Positions 10,428-20,114 are shown, counted from the stretch's first letter. The stretch: 64,000 nt of DNA from Azonexus fungiphilus (GCF_003634965.1 NZ_RBXP01000014.1:124001-188000); one strand, 5' to 3'. Translations and numbers: made by a program. The notes: generated by a model from the sequence alone, not told the origin.

Positions 10428-11161
10428 CATTCGCCGTCGCCGGGGCGCCCGTCCGACCAGTCCACCGCCGCCAGGAACAGGTAGCCGGCGCCGTACACGG
10501 TCTTGATGAACGACGGGCTGTCGGCGGCAGGTTCCAGCTTGCGCCGCAGCCGCGAGATGCGGACGTCGATGGCGCGGTCGCTCGGGCTGACGTCGCGGGT
10601 GCCCATCAGTTTCTCGCGGTGCAGGATGCGGTTGGGATGGTTGACGAAGACCTTGAGCAGCTCGGCCTCCGCCGTGCTGAGCAGGTGTTCCTCGCCGGCC
10701 GGGCCGCGCAGCGTGTTGTTGCCGAGGTTGAACTGCCAGCCGCCGAAACTGGCGACCTGGCTCGGCGGCGTGTCGGGAATGCTCTCGCGCCGGCGCAGGA
10801 TGCTGCGCACGCGGGCGACCAGCTCGCGCGGTTCGAAAGGCTTGAGCATGTAATCGTCGGCGCCGAGCTCGAGGCCCATGACGCGGTCGCTGACGTGGGC
10901 GCGCCCGGTCAGGATCATGATGCCGCAGGCGGTCTGCGTGCGTACCCGCTGCATCGCCTCGATGCCGTCCATGTCGGGCAGGCCGAGGTCGATGATGCAC
11001 AGCGCCGGGGCCAGGTTGCGCAGGCGGCGCAGCAGTTCGCCGCCGCTGCGGCACCACAGCGTGCGGAAACCGAAGTCGGCGAGTACCTGTTCGATGATGC
11101 GGGCGACGTCTGGATCGTCCTCGACGATCGCGATCAGCTTGCCGCCGTCGTTGTCCTTCAT
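10427..11161 (-). CDS. OmpR/PhoB-type response regulator
   Basis: 244-residue two-component transcription factor. The receiver domain (about 8-120) has the acidic pair EDD, the phosphoacceptor aspartate in IIDLGLPDMDG, threonine in ILTGRA and lysine in LKPFEP. The C-terminal winged helix (about 145-235) shows LSTAEAELLKVF, SDRAIDVRISRLRRKLE and TVYGAGYLF, as in PhoB-type DNA-binding domains. The ATG at 11161 overlaps the upstream kinase stop (ATGA); an open frame continues upstream but lies inside the kinase gene and reads as low-complexity antisense-like sequence. Its partner is surely the overlapping kinase. Confidence 0.93.
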   Translation of the reverse strand: MKDNDGGKLIAIVEDDPDVARIIEQVLADFGFRTLWCRSGGELLRRLRNLAPALCIIDLGLPDMDGIEAMQRVRTQTACGIMILTGRAHVSDRVMGLELGADDYMLKPFEPRELVARVRSILRRRESIPDTPPSQVASFGGWQFNLGNNTLRGPAGEEHLLSTAEAELLKVFVNHPNRILHREKLMGTRDVSPSDRAIDVRISRLRRKLEPAADSPSFIKTVYGAGYLFLAAVDWSDGRPGDGE

Positions 11162-13182
11162 GCTTTCTCCTCTCGTTGTGCGCGCTGCAGTGCCCGAGCC
11201 AGGTCCTGGCGGACGAAGGGCTTGGCCAGCACGGGCATGGTGCCGGCGGCGCCATCCTCGTCGGCGTAGCCGCTCATCAGCACGATCTGCATCCGGGGCA
11301 GCGCTTGTTGTATGCGTTCGGCCAACTGGCGGCCGTTGAGTTCGCCGGGCATCAGGATGTCGGAGACGACGATGGCGATGTCCGGGATCTGCTCGACCAT
11401 GGCCAGCGCCTGGGTCGCGTCCTCGGCCTCGATCACCGGGTGGCCGAGGTCGATCAGCTGCTGGCGGACGACGCGGCGGACGTCGGCATCGTCCTCGACG
11501 AGCAGGACCAGGTCGCCGCCGGCCGCCGGCACCAGCAGTTCGTCGATGCCGGCCTCGGCGAGCGGGGCGGCGGTGTGCGGCAGCACGATCTCGACCTGGG
11601 TGCCGCGCCCCGGCTCGCTGTGAATGCGCATGCCGCCGCCCGACTGGCGGACGAAACCCTGGGCCATGGCCAGGCCGAGGCCGCTGCCGAGACCGAGGCG
11701 CTTGGTGGTGAAGAAGGGCTCTCCGGCGTGGGCCAGCGTCGCCGCGTCCATGCCGCAGCCGTCGTCGGCGACGGCAATGGCGACGTAACGGCCGGGGGCA
11801 ACCTCGAAGGCGGCGGTTTCCGGCGCGTCGGCGGGCAGCTCGGCGAAATCGGCCGAGATTGTCAGGCGGCCGCCGTCGGGCATCGCGTCGCGGGCATTGA
11901 GCGCGAAGTTGAGCAGGGCGCTTTCGAGCTGGGCAGGGTCGACGCGGGCGCCGAGCGTTTTTTCGCCGCAACGGCAGTCGACCGTGATCGACTCGGGCAG
12001 CGTTCGCCGGATCAGCCGGGTGAGGTCGCCGATCAGCGGCACGATGTCCACCGCCTGCGGTTCCAGCGGTTGCTGCCGCGAGTAGGTGAGCAGCCGGCGG
12101 ATCAGCTGCACGCCGCGGCGCGCCGACTGCAGCGCCGGCGACACGAAATCGGCGATCGCCGGGTCGTCCGGGCGGTGGTCCTGGAGTGCCGCCAGGTTGC
12201 CGATGATCACCGTCAGCAGGTTGTTGAAGTCGTGCGCCAGGCCGCCGGTCAGGCGGCCGACCGCCTCCAGCTTCTGCGCCTGCAGCAGCGCCGCCTGCAT
12301 CCGCTTCTGCTCGGTGATGTCGTAGGAAAAGACGAAGAAGCCGAGCGTCTGGCCGTCGCCGCCGATTTCCGGGACCAGCGTGCTGTGCGCGAACACCGTC
12401 TGGCCGTGGCGCAGCATCCGGTATTCGTAGCTGACGCGTTCGCCGGAGAGCGCCCGGCGCACCGAGCCGGCGACCTGGGCATAGACCTCCGGGCCGACGA
12501 CTTCCGGCACCGTGCGCCCGGTGACGCTGCCTTCGGGCAGGCAGTACCAGTCGGAGTAACCCTTGTTGGTGTACTGGTAGGTCTCGTTGCGGTCGACGTA
12601 GCCGATCAGGATCGGAATGGTGTCGTTGATCAGGCGCAGGCGCGCCTCGCTGCGGCCGAGCGCGGCGGCGATGCGTTCCTTCTCGGCATTGGCGCGGCGC
12701 AGGTTGGCGTTGGCGTTCTCGAGCTGGGCGGTGCGCCGGCGGACCCGCTCGTCGAGCTGGATGTTCTGGTGTTCGCTGAGGTTCTGCAGGTAGCGCTCTT
12801 CAGTGACATCGCTGTAGAGGGTGACGAAGCCGCCCTGCGGCAGCGGTTCGCAGCGCAGTTGCAGGAGGCGGCCGTTGGCCCGCCGGTGCTCGCGCAGCTG
12901 CGGGCCGGCGCAGCTGTCGGCGAGGCGCTCGGCGACCAGCGTCTCGATGTCGCCGGGGCCGTATTCGCCGCGCCGGGCGTTGCAGCGGACGAAATCGGCG
13001 AAGGGCGTGCCGCGTCGGGCCAGCGTCTCGGGGAATTCGAACAGCTCGAGGAAAGGCCGGTTCCAGGCAACCAGCGTCAGCTCGCGGTCGAACACGCTGA
13101 TGCCCTGGTCGAGCAGGTCGAGTCCGGCCTGGAGCATGTCGTGGCGGGGTTCGGGGGCGTCGGCGGGCGGTCGTTTCGGCAT
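11158..13182 (-). CDS. Hybrid sensor histidine kinase (PAS-PAS-HisKA-HATPase-REC)
   Basis: 674 residues with no membrane segment, so a cytoplasmic sensor. A first PAS of the PAS-7 type (about 20-130, LDQGISVFDRELTLVAWN), a coiled coil (about 140-180), a second PAS (about 185-305, IPILIGYVDRNETYQYTN), HisKA with GGLAHDFNNLL, an ATPase domain with NALNARD-like N box (FALNARDAMPDGG) and GLGSGLGLAMAQGF, and a C-terminal receiver with SDILMPGELNG and KPFVRQDL. The layout resembles NahK/ErcS'-like hybrid kinases. It is the first gene of a two-gene operon with the overlapping regulator. The ligand is unknown. Confidence 0.92.
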   Translation of the reverse strand: MPKRPPADAPEPRHDMLQAGLDLLDQGISVFDRELTLVAWNRPFLELFEFPETLARRGTPFADFVRCNARRGEYGPGDIETLVAERLADSCAGPQLREHRRANGRLLQLRCEPLPQGGFVTLYSDVTEERYLQNLSEHQNIQLDERVRRRTAQLENANANLRRANAEKERIAAALGRSEARLRLINDTIPILIGYVDRNETYQYTNKGYSDWYCLPEGSVTGRTVPEVVGPEVYAQVAGSVRRALSGERVSYEYRMLRHGQTVFAHSTLVPEIGGDGQTLGFFVFSYDITEQKRMQAALLQAQKLEAVGRLTGGLAHDFNNLLTVIIGNLAALQDHRPDDPAIADFVSPALQSARRGVQLIRRLLTYSRQQPLEPQAVDIVPLIGDLTRLIRRTLPESITVDCRCGEKTLGARVDPAQLESALLNFALNARDAMPDGGRLTISADFAELPADAPETAAFEVAPGRYVAIAVADDGCGMDAATLAHAGEPFFTTKRLGLGSGLGLAMAQGFVRQSGGGMRIHSEPGRGTQVEIVLPHTAAPLAEAGIDELLVPAAGGDLVLLVEDDADVRRVVRQQLIDLGHPVIEAEDATQALAMVEQIPDIAIVVSDILMPGELNGRQLAERIQQALPRMQIVLMSGYADEDGAAGTMPVLAKPFVRQDLARALQRAQREEKA

Positions 13183-13239
13183 CGCGGGATTCTAGAGCAT
13201 GGGGGTTGCCGGGGATGTTGCCTGCAATGATTCGTTACA

Positions 13240-13268
13240 TTGCGCCAATAGTTGCGCAAGACTATTCT
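13240..13268 (+). promoter_or_regulatory. Possible sigma-70 promoter upstream of the acyl-CoA dehydrogenase operon
   Basis: TTGCGC (13240-13245) and TATTCT (13263-13268) are separated by 17 bases. The match to consensus is modest. It would start a transcript near 13275, giving about 185 bases of leader before the dehydrogenase ATG, with a hairpin in between. Confidence 0.35.
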
Positions 13269-13274
13269 GCGATG

Positions 13275-13374
13275 CTTCGGCCAACAACAAAAGAATGCTT
13301 GCCATAAAGGAGAACAGCACTCCGGCAAGTGTCGAGAGGAGATCGGCCGGGCCATCAGGTCCGGCCTCCCTTTT
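13275..13374 (+). ncRNA. Possible small RNA or attenuated leader
   Basis: Between the putative promoter and the dehydrogenase gene the sequence contains GGAGAACAGCA (13309-13319) and then a 9-bp hairpin GGCCGGGCC-ATCA-GGTCCGGCC (13345-13366), followed by TCCCTTTT. The same GGAGAACAGCA, again about 25 bases before a hairpin with a T-run, occurs at 16912-16969 downstream of the operon. This arrangement would fit a roughly 100-nucleotide RNA or an attenuator. No coding capacity looks credible here. The rest of the 278-base gap holds nothing else I can identify. Confidence 0.3.
13345..13374 (+). terminator. Hairpin with short T-run ahead of the acyl-CoA dehydrogenase gene
   Basis: A 9-bp stem with an ATCA tetraloop (13345-13366) followed by TCCCTTTT. 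The T-run is interrupted by three cytosines, so termination may be partial; it may work as an attenuator about 85 bases upstream of the ATG at 13461. Confidence 0.45.
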
Positions 13375-13460
13375 CAGCCGTTTTCGTAGCCTGCTCCGCC
13401 CCCGGCGGAGCTTCGGACGCCTGTCCGCCAGGTGTCGCCCAGTCTGAAAGGAAGCTGTGA

Positions 13461-15239
13461 ATGAGTACTTACGTCGCCCCGCTGCGGGACATGCAGTTCA
13501 TTCTGAAGGATATCGCCGGGCTCGAGGAAATCTGCGCCCTGCCCGGTAACGAGGAATGCTCCGTCGACCTGGTCGAATCGATTCTCGACGAGGCGGCCAA
13601 GTTCGCCACCGGCGTCCTTGATCCGATCAACCGCAACGGCGACAGCGTCGGTTCGCAGTGCAAGGACGGCGTGGTCACCACCGCCACCGGTTTCAAGGAG
13701 GCCTACAAGCTGTTCTGCGAGACCGGCTGGAACGCCATGCCCTTCTCGCCGGAATACGGCGGCCAGGGGCTGCCGGCGTCGGTGACGATGGCGGTCAACG
13801 AAATGTGGAAGTCGGCCAACATGGCCTTCGCCCTGTGCCCGATGCTCACCGGTGGCGCCATCGAGGCGATCGCCCACCACGCCTCCGATGAACTCAAGCA
13901 GAAATATCTGCCGAAGATGGTCGAAGGTACCTGGACCGGCACGATGAACCTGACCGAGCCGAACGCCGGCTCCGACCTGGCGGCGATCAGCACCAAGGCG
14001 AAGAAGCTCGACGACGGCACCTACCTGGTCAGCGGCACCAAGATCTTCATCACCTGGGGCGAGAACGACTGCGCCGAGAACATCATCCACCTGGTGCTCG
14101 CCCGCCTGCCGGACGCGCCGCCGGGACTGAAGGGCATCTCGCTGTTCCTGGTGCCGAAGTTCCTGGTCAATGACGACGGTTCGCTGGGGCAGCGCAACGA
14201 CCTGATCTGCGCCTCGATCGAGCACAAGATGGGCATCCACGGCAGCCCGACGGCGGTGATGTCCTACGGCGAGAAGGAAGGCGCCGTCGGCTACCTGATC
14301 GGCGAGGAAAACAAGGGCGTCGGCTACATGTTCACGATGATGAACCATGCCCGCGTCAATGTCGGCCTGGAAGGCGTCGGCATCGCCGAGCGCGCCTACC
14401 AGCATGCGCTGTGGTACGCCCGCGAGCGCGTTCAGGGCAAGATCGTCGGCGACAAGTCCGACGAGAAGAAGACCATCCTGCACCACCCCGACGTCCGCCG
14501 CCTGCTGATGGAATGCAAGGCGCGCACCGAGGCGATGCGTACGCTGGCCTACTACGCTGCCGCCCAGATCGACAAGGCGCATGCCGGCGATGCCGCCGCC
14601 CAGGCGCGCATCGACCTGCTGACGCCGGTGGTCAAGGGCTGGAGCACCGAGCAGGGCGTCGAGCTGACCTCGACCGCGCTGCAGGTCTTCGGCGGCGTCG
14701 GCTTCATCGAGGAAACCGGTGCCTGCCAGTACTACCGCGATTCGCGCATCACCACCATCTACGAAGGCACGACCGCGATCCAGGCGAACGACCTGGTCGG
14801 CCGCAAGCTGGCCCGCGAGAAGGTGCCGGGTGCGGCGATGAAGGCGATGCTGGCCGAGATCAACGCCACTGCCGACGAGCTGGCGGCGAATCCGGCGCTG
14901 GCGAATATTGCGGTCAACCTGAAAAACGGGGCAAATTCGCTGTCGACCGCAACCGACTGGATCATCGCCAACTACGACAGCAACCCGCAGGCGGTGCATG
15001 CCGGTTCGGTGCCTTTCCTGCACCTCACCGGGATCGTTGCCGGCGGCTGGCTGATGGCCAAGTCGGCGGGCATCGCCGCCAGCCGCATCGCGGCCGGTGA
15101 CAGCGACACCTTCTACCCGGCCAAGCTGGCCACCGCCGAGTACTTTGCCACGCACCAGCTGCCGTTCGCCGCGGCCTACGCCGCCGAAGTCACCGGTGGC
15201 GCGGCGTCGGTATTCGGCCTGCCGGAAAACCTTTTCTAA
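13461..15239 (+). CDS. Acyl-CoA dehydrogenase, long DmdC-like type
   Basis: FAD enzyme that introduces the alpha-beta double bond into acyl-CoA and passes electrons to ETF. At 592 residues it is longer than classical 380-residue enzymes and has the extra C-terminal helical domain of the DmdC-like group. Landmarks: MNLTEPNAGSDLA near 167 (FAD/substrate segment), GTKIFITWGEND near 193, GIHGSPTAVM near 258, and IYEGTTAIQA near 434, where the catalytic glutamate usually lies. The DmdC group includes methylmercaptopropionyl-CoA and general fatty acyl-CoA enzymes, so substrate is not fixed. It lies 9 bases upstream of ETF-QO, which closes the electron route to ubiquinone. AAGGAAGC precedes the ATG. 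Confidence 0.9.
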   Translation: MSTYVAPLRDMQFILKDIAGLEEICALPGNEECSVDLVESILDEAAKFATGVLDPINRNGDSVGSQCKDGVVTTATGFKEAYKLFCETGWNAMPFSPEYGGQGLPASVTMAVNEMWKSANMAFALCPMLTGGAIEAIAHHASDELKQKYLPKMVEGTWTGTMNLTEPNAGSDLAAISTKAKKLDDGTYLVSGTKIFITWGENDCAENIIHLVLARLPDAPPGLKGISLFLVPKFLVNDDGSLGQRNDLICASIEHKMGIHGSPTAVMSYGEKEGAVGYLIGEENKGVGYMFTMMNHARVNVGLEGVGIAERAYQHALWYARERVQGKIVGDKSDEKKTILHHPDVRRLLMECKARTEAMRTLAYYAAAQIDKAHAGDAAAQARIDLLTPVVKGWSTEQGVELTSTALQVFGGVGFIEETGACQYYRDSRITTIYEGTTAIQANDLVGRKLAREKVPGAAMKAMLAEINATADELAANPALANIAVNLKNGANSLSTATDWIIANYDSNPQAVHAGSVPFLHLTGIVAGGWLMAKSAGIAASRIAAGDSDTFYPAKLATAEYFATHQLPFAAAYAAEVTGGAASVFGLPENLF

Positions 15240-15248
15240 GGCGCCATC

Positions 15249-16886
15249 ATGCGGACTGATCGCGACGCGATGGAATACGATGTCGTTATCGTCGGCGGCG
15301 GCCCCTCGGGTCTGACCGCGGCGATCCGCATCAAGCAGCAGGCGGCCAAGGCCGGTCGTGAGATCTCGGTGTGCCTGCTCGAGAAGGGCTCGGAAATCGG
15401 CGCCCACATCCTCTCCGGCGCGGTCATCGAGACGCGGGCCCTGGCCGAGCTGTTTCCCGACTGGCAGGAGCGCGGCGCGCCGCTGAACACGCCGGCCGCC
15501 GAGGATCGCTTCCTGTTCCTCACCGAGGGCGGTTCGTTCAAGCTGCCGACGCCGCCGCAGATGGCCAACCACGGCAACTACATCGTCAGCCTGGGCAACT
15601 TCTGCCGCTGGCTCGGCGAGCAGGCGGAAGCCCTCGGCGTCGAGATCTATCCCGGCTTCGCTGCCGCCGAAGTCCTCTACCACGAGGACGGCTCGGTCAA
15701 GGGCGTCGCCACCGGCGATCTCGGCATCGGCAAGGACGGCCAGCCCGGCCACAACTTCCAGCCGGGCATGGAACTGCATGCGCGCCAGACGATCTTCGCC
15801 GAAGGCTGCCGTGGCTCGCTGACGCGCGAACTGTTCGAGCGCTTCGACCTGCGTGACGGCGCCGATCCGCAGACCTACGGCATCGGCATCAAGGAGTTGT
15901 GGGAAATCGACCCGGCCAGGCACCAGCCGGGGCTGATCGTGCATTCGGTGGGCTGGCCGCTGGCCGCCGACACCTACGGCGGTTCCTTCCTCTATCACCT
16001 GGAAAACAACCTGGTCGCGGTCGGCTTCGTCGTTGGTCTCGATTACAAGAACCCGTGGCTGTCGCCGTTCGAGGAATTCCAGCGTTACAAGACGCACCCG
16101 GCGATCCGCGGCTTCTTCGAAGGCGGCCGGCGGATCTCCTACGGCGCCCGTGCGCTTTCCGAAGGTGGCTTCCAGTCGCTGCCGCGGCTGACCTTCCCGG
16201 GCGGCCTGCTGATCGGCGATACCGCCGGCTTCCTCAACGTGCCCAAGATCAAGGGCACGCACATGGCCATGCAATCGGCGCTGCTCGCCGCCGACGCGGT
16301 CTGCGAACTGCTCGCCGCAGAAACGCCGGCCGCCGAGGCCGGCGCCTATCCGGCGCAGCTGCGCAAGAGCTGGCTGTGGGACGAATTGCACCGCGTCCGC
16401 AACATCCGCCCGGCCTTCCGCTGGGGCCTGTTCGGCGGTCTCGCCTACGGCGCCCTCGACACCTTCGTGCTGCGCGGCAAGGCGCCGTGGACGCTCGGCC
16501 ACCACGACGATCACACGCAACTTGGCGAGAAGTCGGCCTATCCCAGGATCGACTACCCGAAACCGGACGGCAAGCTCAGCTTCGACCGCCTCTCGTCGGT
16601 CTTCCTGTCGGCGACCAACCACGAGGAAAACCAGCCCAGCCACCTGCGCCTGAAGGACGAGGCGGTGCCGGTGTCGGTCAATTACGCCCGCTACGGGGCG
16701 CCGGAGACGCGTTACTGCCCGGCCGGCGTCTACGAGATCCTCGGCGAGGAGGAGGGCGCGCCGCGCTTGCAGATCAACGCCCAGAACTGCCTGCACTGCA
16801 AGACCTGCGACATCAAGGATCCGACCCAGAACATCGTGTGGACGGTGCCCGAGGGCGGCGGCGGGCCGAACTATCCGAACATGTAA
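15249..16886 (+). CDS. Electron transfer flavoprotein-ubiquinone oxidoreductase
   Basis: Monotopic inner-membrane enzyme that takes electrons from ETF and reduces ubiquinone. The 545-residue length is typical. The N-terminal FAD fold is [14 protein letters not shown] (about residues 14-27), followed by the [16 protein letters not shown] segment; near the C-terminus [13 protein letters not shown], with an earlier cysteine in RYCPAGVYE, supplies the 4Fe-4S ligands. The ATG at 15249 precedes a second methionine at residue 8; either could start, and the first has weak Shine-Dalgarno support. It is the second gene of the operon with the acyl-CoA dehydrogenase and ends at a strong terminator (16945-16969). 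Confidence 0.95.
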   Translation: MRTDRDAMEYDVVIVGGGPSGLTAAIRIKQQAAKAGREISVCLLEKGSEIGAHILSGAVIETRALAELFPDWQERGAPLNTPAAEDRFLFLTEGGSFKLPTPPQMANHGNYIVSLGNFCRWLGEQAEALGVEIYPGFAAAEVLYHEDGSVKGVATGDLGIGKDGQPGHNFQPGMELHARQTIFAEGCRGSLTRELFERFDLRDGADPQTYGIGIKELWEIDPARHQPGLIVHSVGWPLAADTYGGSFLYHLENNLVAVGFVVGLDYKNPWLSPFEEFQRYKTHPAIRGFFEGGRRISYGARALSEGGFQSLPRLTFPGGLLIGDTAGFLNVPKIKGTHMAMQSALLAADAVCELLAAETPAAEAGAYPAQLRKSWLWDELHRVRNIRPAFRWGLFGGLAYGALDTFVLRGKAPWTLGHHDDHTQLGEKSAYPRIDYPKPDGKLSFDRLSSVFLSATNHEENQPSHLRLKDEAVPVSVNYARYGAPETRYCPAGVYEILGEEEGAPRLQINAQNCLHCKTCDIKDPTQNIVWTVPEGGGGPNYPNM

Positions 16887-16911
16887 CGCTTTACTCTGCG
16901 TAAGGGACCAG

Positions 16912-16922
16912 GGAGAACAGCA
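16912..16922 (+). repeat. GGAGAACAGCA, second copy of a leader motif
   Basis: Identical 11-mer to 13309-13319, here 26 bases after the ETF-QO stop and 22 bases before a terminator hairpin. Two copies flank the same operon in the same relation to a hairpin. Confidence 0.4.
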
Positions 16923-16944
16923 ATCGACCGAGTCTCTTTCCTTC

Positions 16945-16969
16945 GGGGGCCGCTGGCCCCCTTTTTTTT
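16945..16969 (+). terminator. Rho-independent terminator after ETF-QO
   Basis: GGGGGCC (16945-16951) pairs with GGCCCCC (16955-16961) around a 3-base loop and is followed by eight T residues. Confidence 0.92.
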
Positions 16970-17063
16970 GTAAGTCCTTCTTTACAAAAATTGTTCCTTG
17001 CATGAGGTCGGCGCATTACCATACGCAGTCGGTTTACAGGCAGGCCTTTCCGGTCCTTACGAA

Positions 17064-18140
17064 ATGCGCATGTTGAACAACAGCAACCCGCTCCGGGTGC
17101 CCGGCCTGCTTGGCAAGCTGGGGGTGATGACCTCGATCCGCGATACCGAACTGCTCGAACAGAGCCTCCTGCGCACGCTCGGCCCGCTGCTCGGTGTGCT
17201 CGATACCTCGCTCTACCGCCTCGACGATGCCCAGTTGCTGGCCCGGGTCATCCACTACCATCGCTCCAAGGTCGTCGATGGCGATGGGGTGGCGCGGATG
17301 GTCGAGCGGGTCGAGGAAATCGTCCAGCTCTCCGACGTTCCGCCGGAAGTCATTGCGTTGACCGAAAACGTCCGCCTGCTCGGCAAGCCGTGCACCCGGG
17401 CGGTTGACGGTGAAATGCTGATCGCCTACCCGCTGCTCGGCGACGACGAGGTGTGCGGCTATTTCGTCTTCAAGCGCGACCGCGAGGCGTCGCCGAACGA
17501 GGATGCGACGATCCGCGGCGTCCTCGAGGTCTTCTCGAACTACTACGCGCTGCTCGACGTCAGCCAGCGCGACCGGCTGACCGGTCTGCTCAACCGCCAG
17601 GCGCTGGAAAACAATTTCGAGCGCATCTGGTCGGCGATGGTCCGCCCCGACTGTTTCCACGAGCGCGAGGACGGCCGGCGCAGCCAGTTGCCGAGCAAGT
17701 TCTGGCTGGCGGTGATCGACATCGACCACTTCAAGCGGATCAACGACACCTTCGGCCACATGGTCGGCGACGAGATCCTGCTCCTCGCCTCGCGCCTGAT
17801 GCAGGCGACCTTCCGCTCGTCCGACCTGCTCTACCGCTACGGCGGCGAGGAGTTCGTCGCGATCATCTCGGCCGAGAACGAGGCGATTGCCCGCAACGTC
17901 TTCGAGCGCGTGCGGCTGGCCATCGAAGCGCACATTTTTCCCCGGATCGAGGCGTTGACCGTCAGCATCGGCTACGCCGAGGTCGATGCGACGATCCTGC
18001 CGGTCGAAGTGCTCAGCCGCGCCGACCGCAGTCTCTACCAGGCCAAGCAGGACGGCCGCAACCGCGTCTACGATTTCCAGGAACTGGTCGATCGCGGCAT
18101 CTTCGCCAGCCCCAGCTACGGCGAGGCCGAGCTGTTCTGA
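17064..18140 (+). CDS. Diguanylate cyclase with N-terminal sensory domain
   Basis: Makes c-di-GMP from two GTP. The C-terminal GGDEF domain (about 185-340 from this start) has DRLTGLLNR at its beginning, IDIDHFKRIND, and an intact active-site YRYGGEEF. RSSD five residues before GGEEF is an inhibitory I-site, so product feedback is expected. The N-terminal 170 residues look like a GAF-type sensor with no membrane segment. I chose ATG 17064 because translation upstream of it (from 16998) is not conserved-looking and neither start has a clear Shine-Dalgarno; 17070 is also possible. The last 25 bases overlap the 3' end of the converging hemerythrin kinase gene. Confidence 0.9.
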   Translation: MRMLNNSNPLRVPGLLGKLGVMTSIRDTELLEQSLLRTLGPLLGVLDTSLYRLDDAQLLARVIHYHRSKVVDGDGVARMVERVEEIVQLSDVPPEVIALTENVRLLGKPCTRAVDGEMLIAYPLLGDDEVCGYFVFKRDREASPNEDATIRGVLEVFSNYYALLDVSQRDRLTGLLNRQALENNFERIWSAMVRPDCFHEREDGRRSQLPSKFWLAVIDIDHFKRINDTFGHMVGDEILLLASRLMQATFRSSDLLYRYGGEEFVAIISAENEAIARNVFERVRLAIEAHIFPRIEALTVSIGYAEVDATILPVEVLSRADRSLYQAKQDGRNRVYDFQELVDRGIFASPSYGEAELF

Positions 18141-20104
18141 TCCGGCGGCGTCACCGGTAGCCAGATCCGGAAGCGGGTACCGCGGCCGGGCTCGCTGGCG
18201 ACGTCAAGCCGACCGTGGTGGCGCTTGACGACGATATCGTAGGAAATCGACAGGCCGAGGCCGGTGCCCTTGCCGACCGGCTTGGTCGTGAAGAAGGGCT
18301 CGAAGATCCGCTGGCGGACTTCCGGCGGCATGCCGGTGCCGGTGTCCTCGACCTCGAACCAGACATGCTCACGGTCGACCCCGGAACGGACGAAAATCTT
18401 GCCGTGCTCGGGAATCGCCTGTGCGGCGTTGACCAGCAGGTTCATGAAGACCTGGTTGAGCTGCGCCGGCACGCAATCGACCGCGGGCAGCTCGCCGAGC
18501 TCGACGATCACGTCGGCCTTGTACTTGAGTTCGTTGCGCACGACGTTGAGCGTGCTGCTCAGCGCCGCGTTGAGGTCGGCGTGCTGGCGCTCGGCCTGGT
18601 CGACGCGCGAGAAGTCCTTGAGGTCCTGGACGATGCGGGTGACCCGGTCGAGGCCATCCTGCGATTCGCTGATCAACGCCGGCAGGTCCTCGCGCAGGAA
18701 CTCCAGATCGGCCTTCTGGCGGGCACGGGCGATCGCTTCCGGCTGGCCCGATTCGTAGGCATCGACCAGCTCGAGCAGGTGCGCGGTATAGCCCTTGAGC
18801 GTTCCCAGGTTGGAATTGACGAACCCGACCGGGTTGTTGATTTCGTGGGCGACGCCGGCCGCCAGCTGGCCGATCGCCGCCATCTTTTCCGATTGCAGGA
18901 CTTGTTGCTGGGCGGCCTCGACCTTGCGCAGCAGTTCGCTCAATTCTTCATGCTCGCGCGCCAGCTGGCGGTTGGCCTGCTCGAGCGCGCCGGTGCGTTC
19001 GGCAACCTGGGCTTCGAGCTGGCCCTGGTACTGGAGCAGCTGCGCTTCGGCCTGATGCCGTTCGCTGACGTCCTGCAGGGTCTCGATGGCGCCGACGACC
19101 TTGCCGTCGGCGTCGCGGATCGGTGCGGCGGTGAAGAACAGCCAGCGGCCGCCGTCGCCGAGGTGGGGAAAGAAACTCTCCGCTTCGAAGGCATCCGGGA
19201 CCGTCTTCGAGCGCCGGAAGATGTTGTGGTAATAGGTGTTGAAGCGTTCCTCGAGGCTGCCGTCGACGATCAGGTCGGCCATGATCGGCCGCGACTCGGG
19301 ATAGAAGGCCTGCCATTGGTTCCAGGTGCCGACCATGGTTTCCGACGGGAGACCGCTGATCGCGGCACAGGCCTTGTTCCAGTGGGTGATCCGGTGGCTG
19401 GCGTCGATCACCAGGGTCGGCACCGGGTCGCCGTCGATGATCTGCGACAGGTAGTGCTGCATGTGCCGCCGGGCTTCGCTGGCACGCTTGTGTTCCGATT
19501 CGAGCAGCTTGCGGTTGCTTTCGCGCAGCGCCTCGGTGCGTTCGACGACCTTGGCCTCGAGATTGCGGTTGAGTTCGCCGAGCGCGTCGTTGCGTTCGCT
19601 GATGATCCGGTAGAGCGCGGCCATCGCGTCGAGCATGCTCGACGTCGCCGGGTCGGCGGCCTGTTCGCTTTCGCTGGCATAGGCTTCGGCCGCCGGTACG
19701 CCGCGGCGGATGGCGGCGATCTGGCGGGCCATTGACTGGTCCATGCCGAGGATGTGCTGGGCCAGCCAGGCAGTCAGGTAGTTGACCAGGTTTTCCAGGC
19801 TGACGCTGCCGACGGGCAGGGCGCTCAGCTTGCCGACCTGCTCGGCGAAGCCGCGATGCACGGTGGCGTGGCGGGCGACGAAGCGGGGGTCGCAGCCGCC
19901 GCTTTCCATCAGCGCTTCCTCATGGGCGAAGTGCAGCGCGGCGTAGGCAATCAGCTGGTCGAGCGCGGCCTGGACCGTTTCGGCGGCGACGTATTTCGAC
20001 TGCAGTCCGATCAGCGAGTTGATCAGCCGGACCAGTTCGCGGTGTTCGTCGTCGACGCCGGTTTCGCCGGTGACGAAGCGCTGATCCCAGACGAAGGCGT
20101 CCAT
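18116..20104 (-). CDS. Bacteriohemerythrin-PAS sensor histidine kinase
   Basis: 662 residues. The N-terminal 130 residues are a hemerythrin domain: [30 protein letters not shown] and HILGMD give the usual histidine and acidic ligands of a di-iron O2-binding site. Then a coiled coil (about 170-225), a PAS domain (about 235-355, [18 protein letters not shown]), a second coil, HisKA with [12 protein letters not shown] (about 415) and an ATPase domain with [20 protein letters not shown] and [11 protein letters not shown]. An oxygen- or redox-sensing role is inferred from the hemerythrin domain. It is the last gene of a five-gene minus operon, 10 bases after the REC gene, with AAGGAAAGG before its ATG. 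No receiver domain is attached. Confidence 0.92.
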   Translation of the reverse strand: MDAFVWDQRFVTGETGVDDEHRELVRLINSLIGLQSKYVAAETVQAALDQLIAYAALHFAHEEALMESGGCDPRFVARHATVHRGFAEQVGKLSALPVGSVSLENLVNYLTAWLAQHILGMDQSMARQIAAIRRGVPAAEAYASESEQAADPATSSMLDAMAALYRIISERNDALGELNRNLEAKVVERTEALRESNRKLLESEHKRASEARRHMQHYLSQIIDGDPVPTLVIDASHRITHWNKACAAISGLPSETMVGTWNQWQAFYPESRPIMADLIVDGSLEERFNTYYHNIFRRSKTVPDAFEAESFFPHLGDGGRWLFFTAAPIRDADGKVVGAIETLQDVSERHQAEAQLLQYQGQLEAQVAERTGALEQANRQLAREHEELSELLRKVEAAQQQVLQSEKMAAIGQLAAGVAHEINNPVGFVNSNLGTLKGYTAHLLELVDAYESGQPEAIARARQKADLEFLREDLPALISESQDGLDRVTRIVQDLKDFSRVDQAERQHADLNAALSSTLNVVRNELKYKADVIVELGELPAVDCVPAQLNQVFMNLLVNAAQAIPEHGKIFVRSGVDREHVWFEVEDTGTGMPPEVRQRIFEPFFTTKPVGKGTGLGLSISYDIVVKRHHGRLDVASEPGRGTRFRIWLPVTPPDQNSSASP

Positions 20105-20114
20105 GCCTTTCCTT

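Noticed and set aside
13199..13447. Possible small ORF in the gap upstream of the acyl-CoA dehydrogenase
   Set aside because: No Shine-Dalgarno, biased composition without a recognisable pattern, and it runs through the hairpin.
13374..17003. A 1200-codon minus-strand open frame opposite the acyl-CoA dehydrogenase and ETF-QO
   Set aside because: Composition-driven shadow rich in Arg, Val, Asp and Gly, with no family signature; the plus genes have full domain evidence.
16998..17063. Upstream ATG of the diguanylate cyclase
   Set aside because: No Shine-Dalgarno and the extra residues look unlike a protein N-terminus; 17064 was chosen, with moderate certainty.
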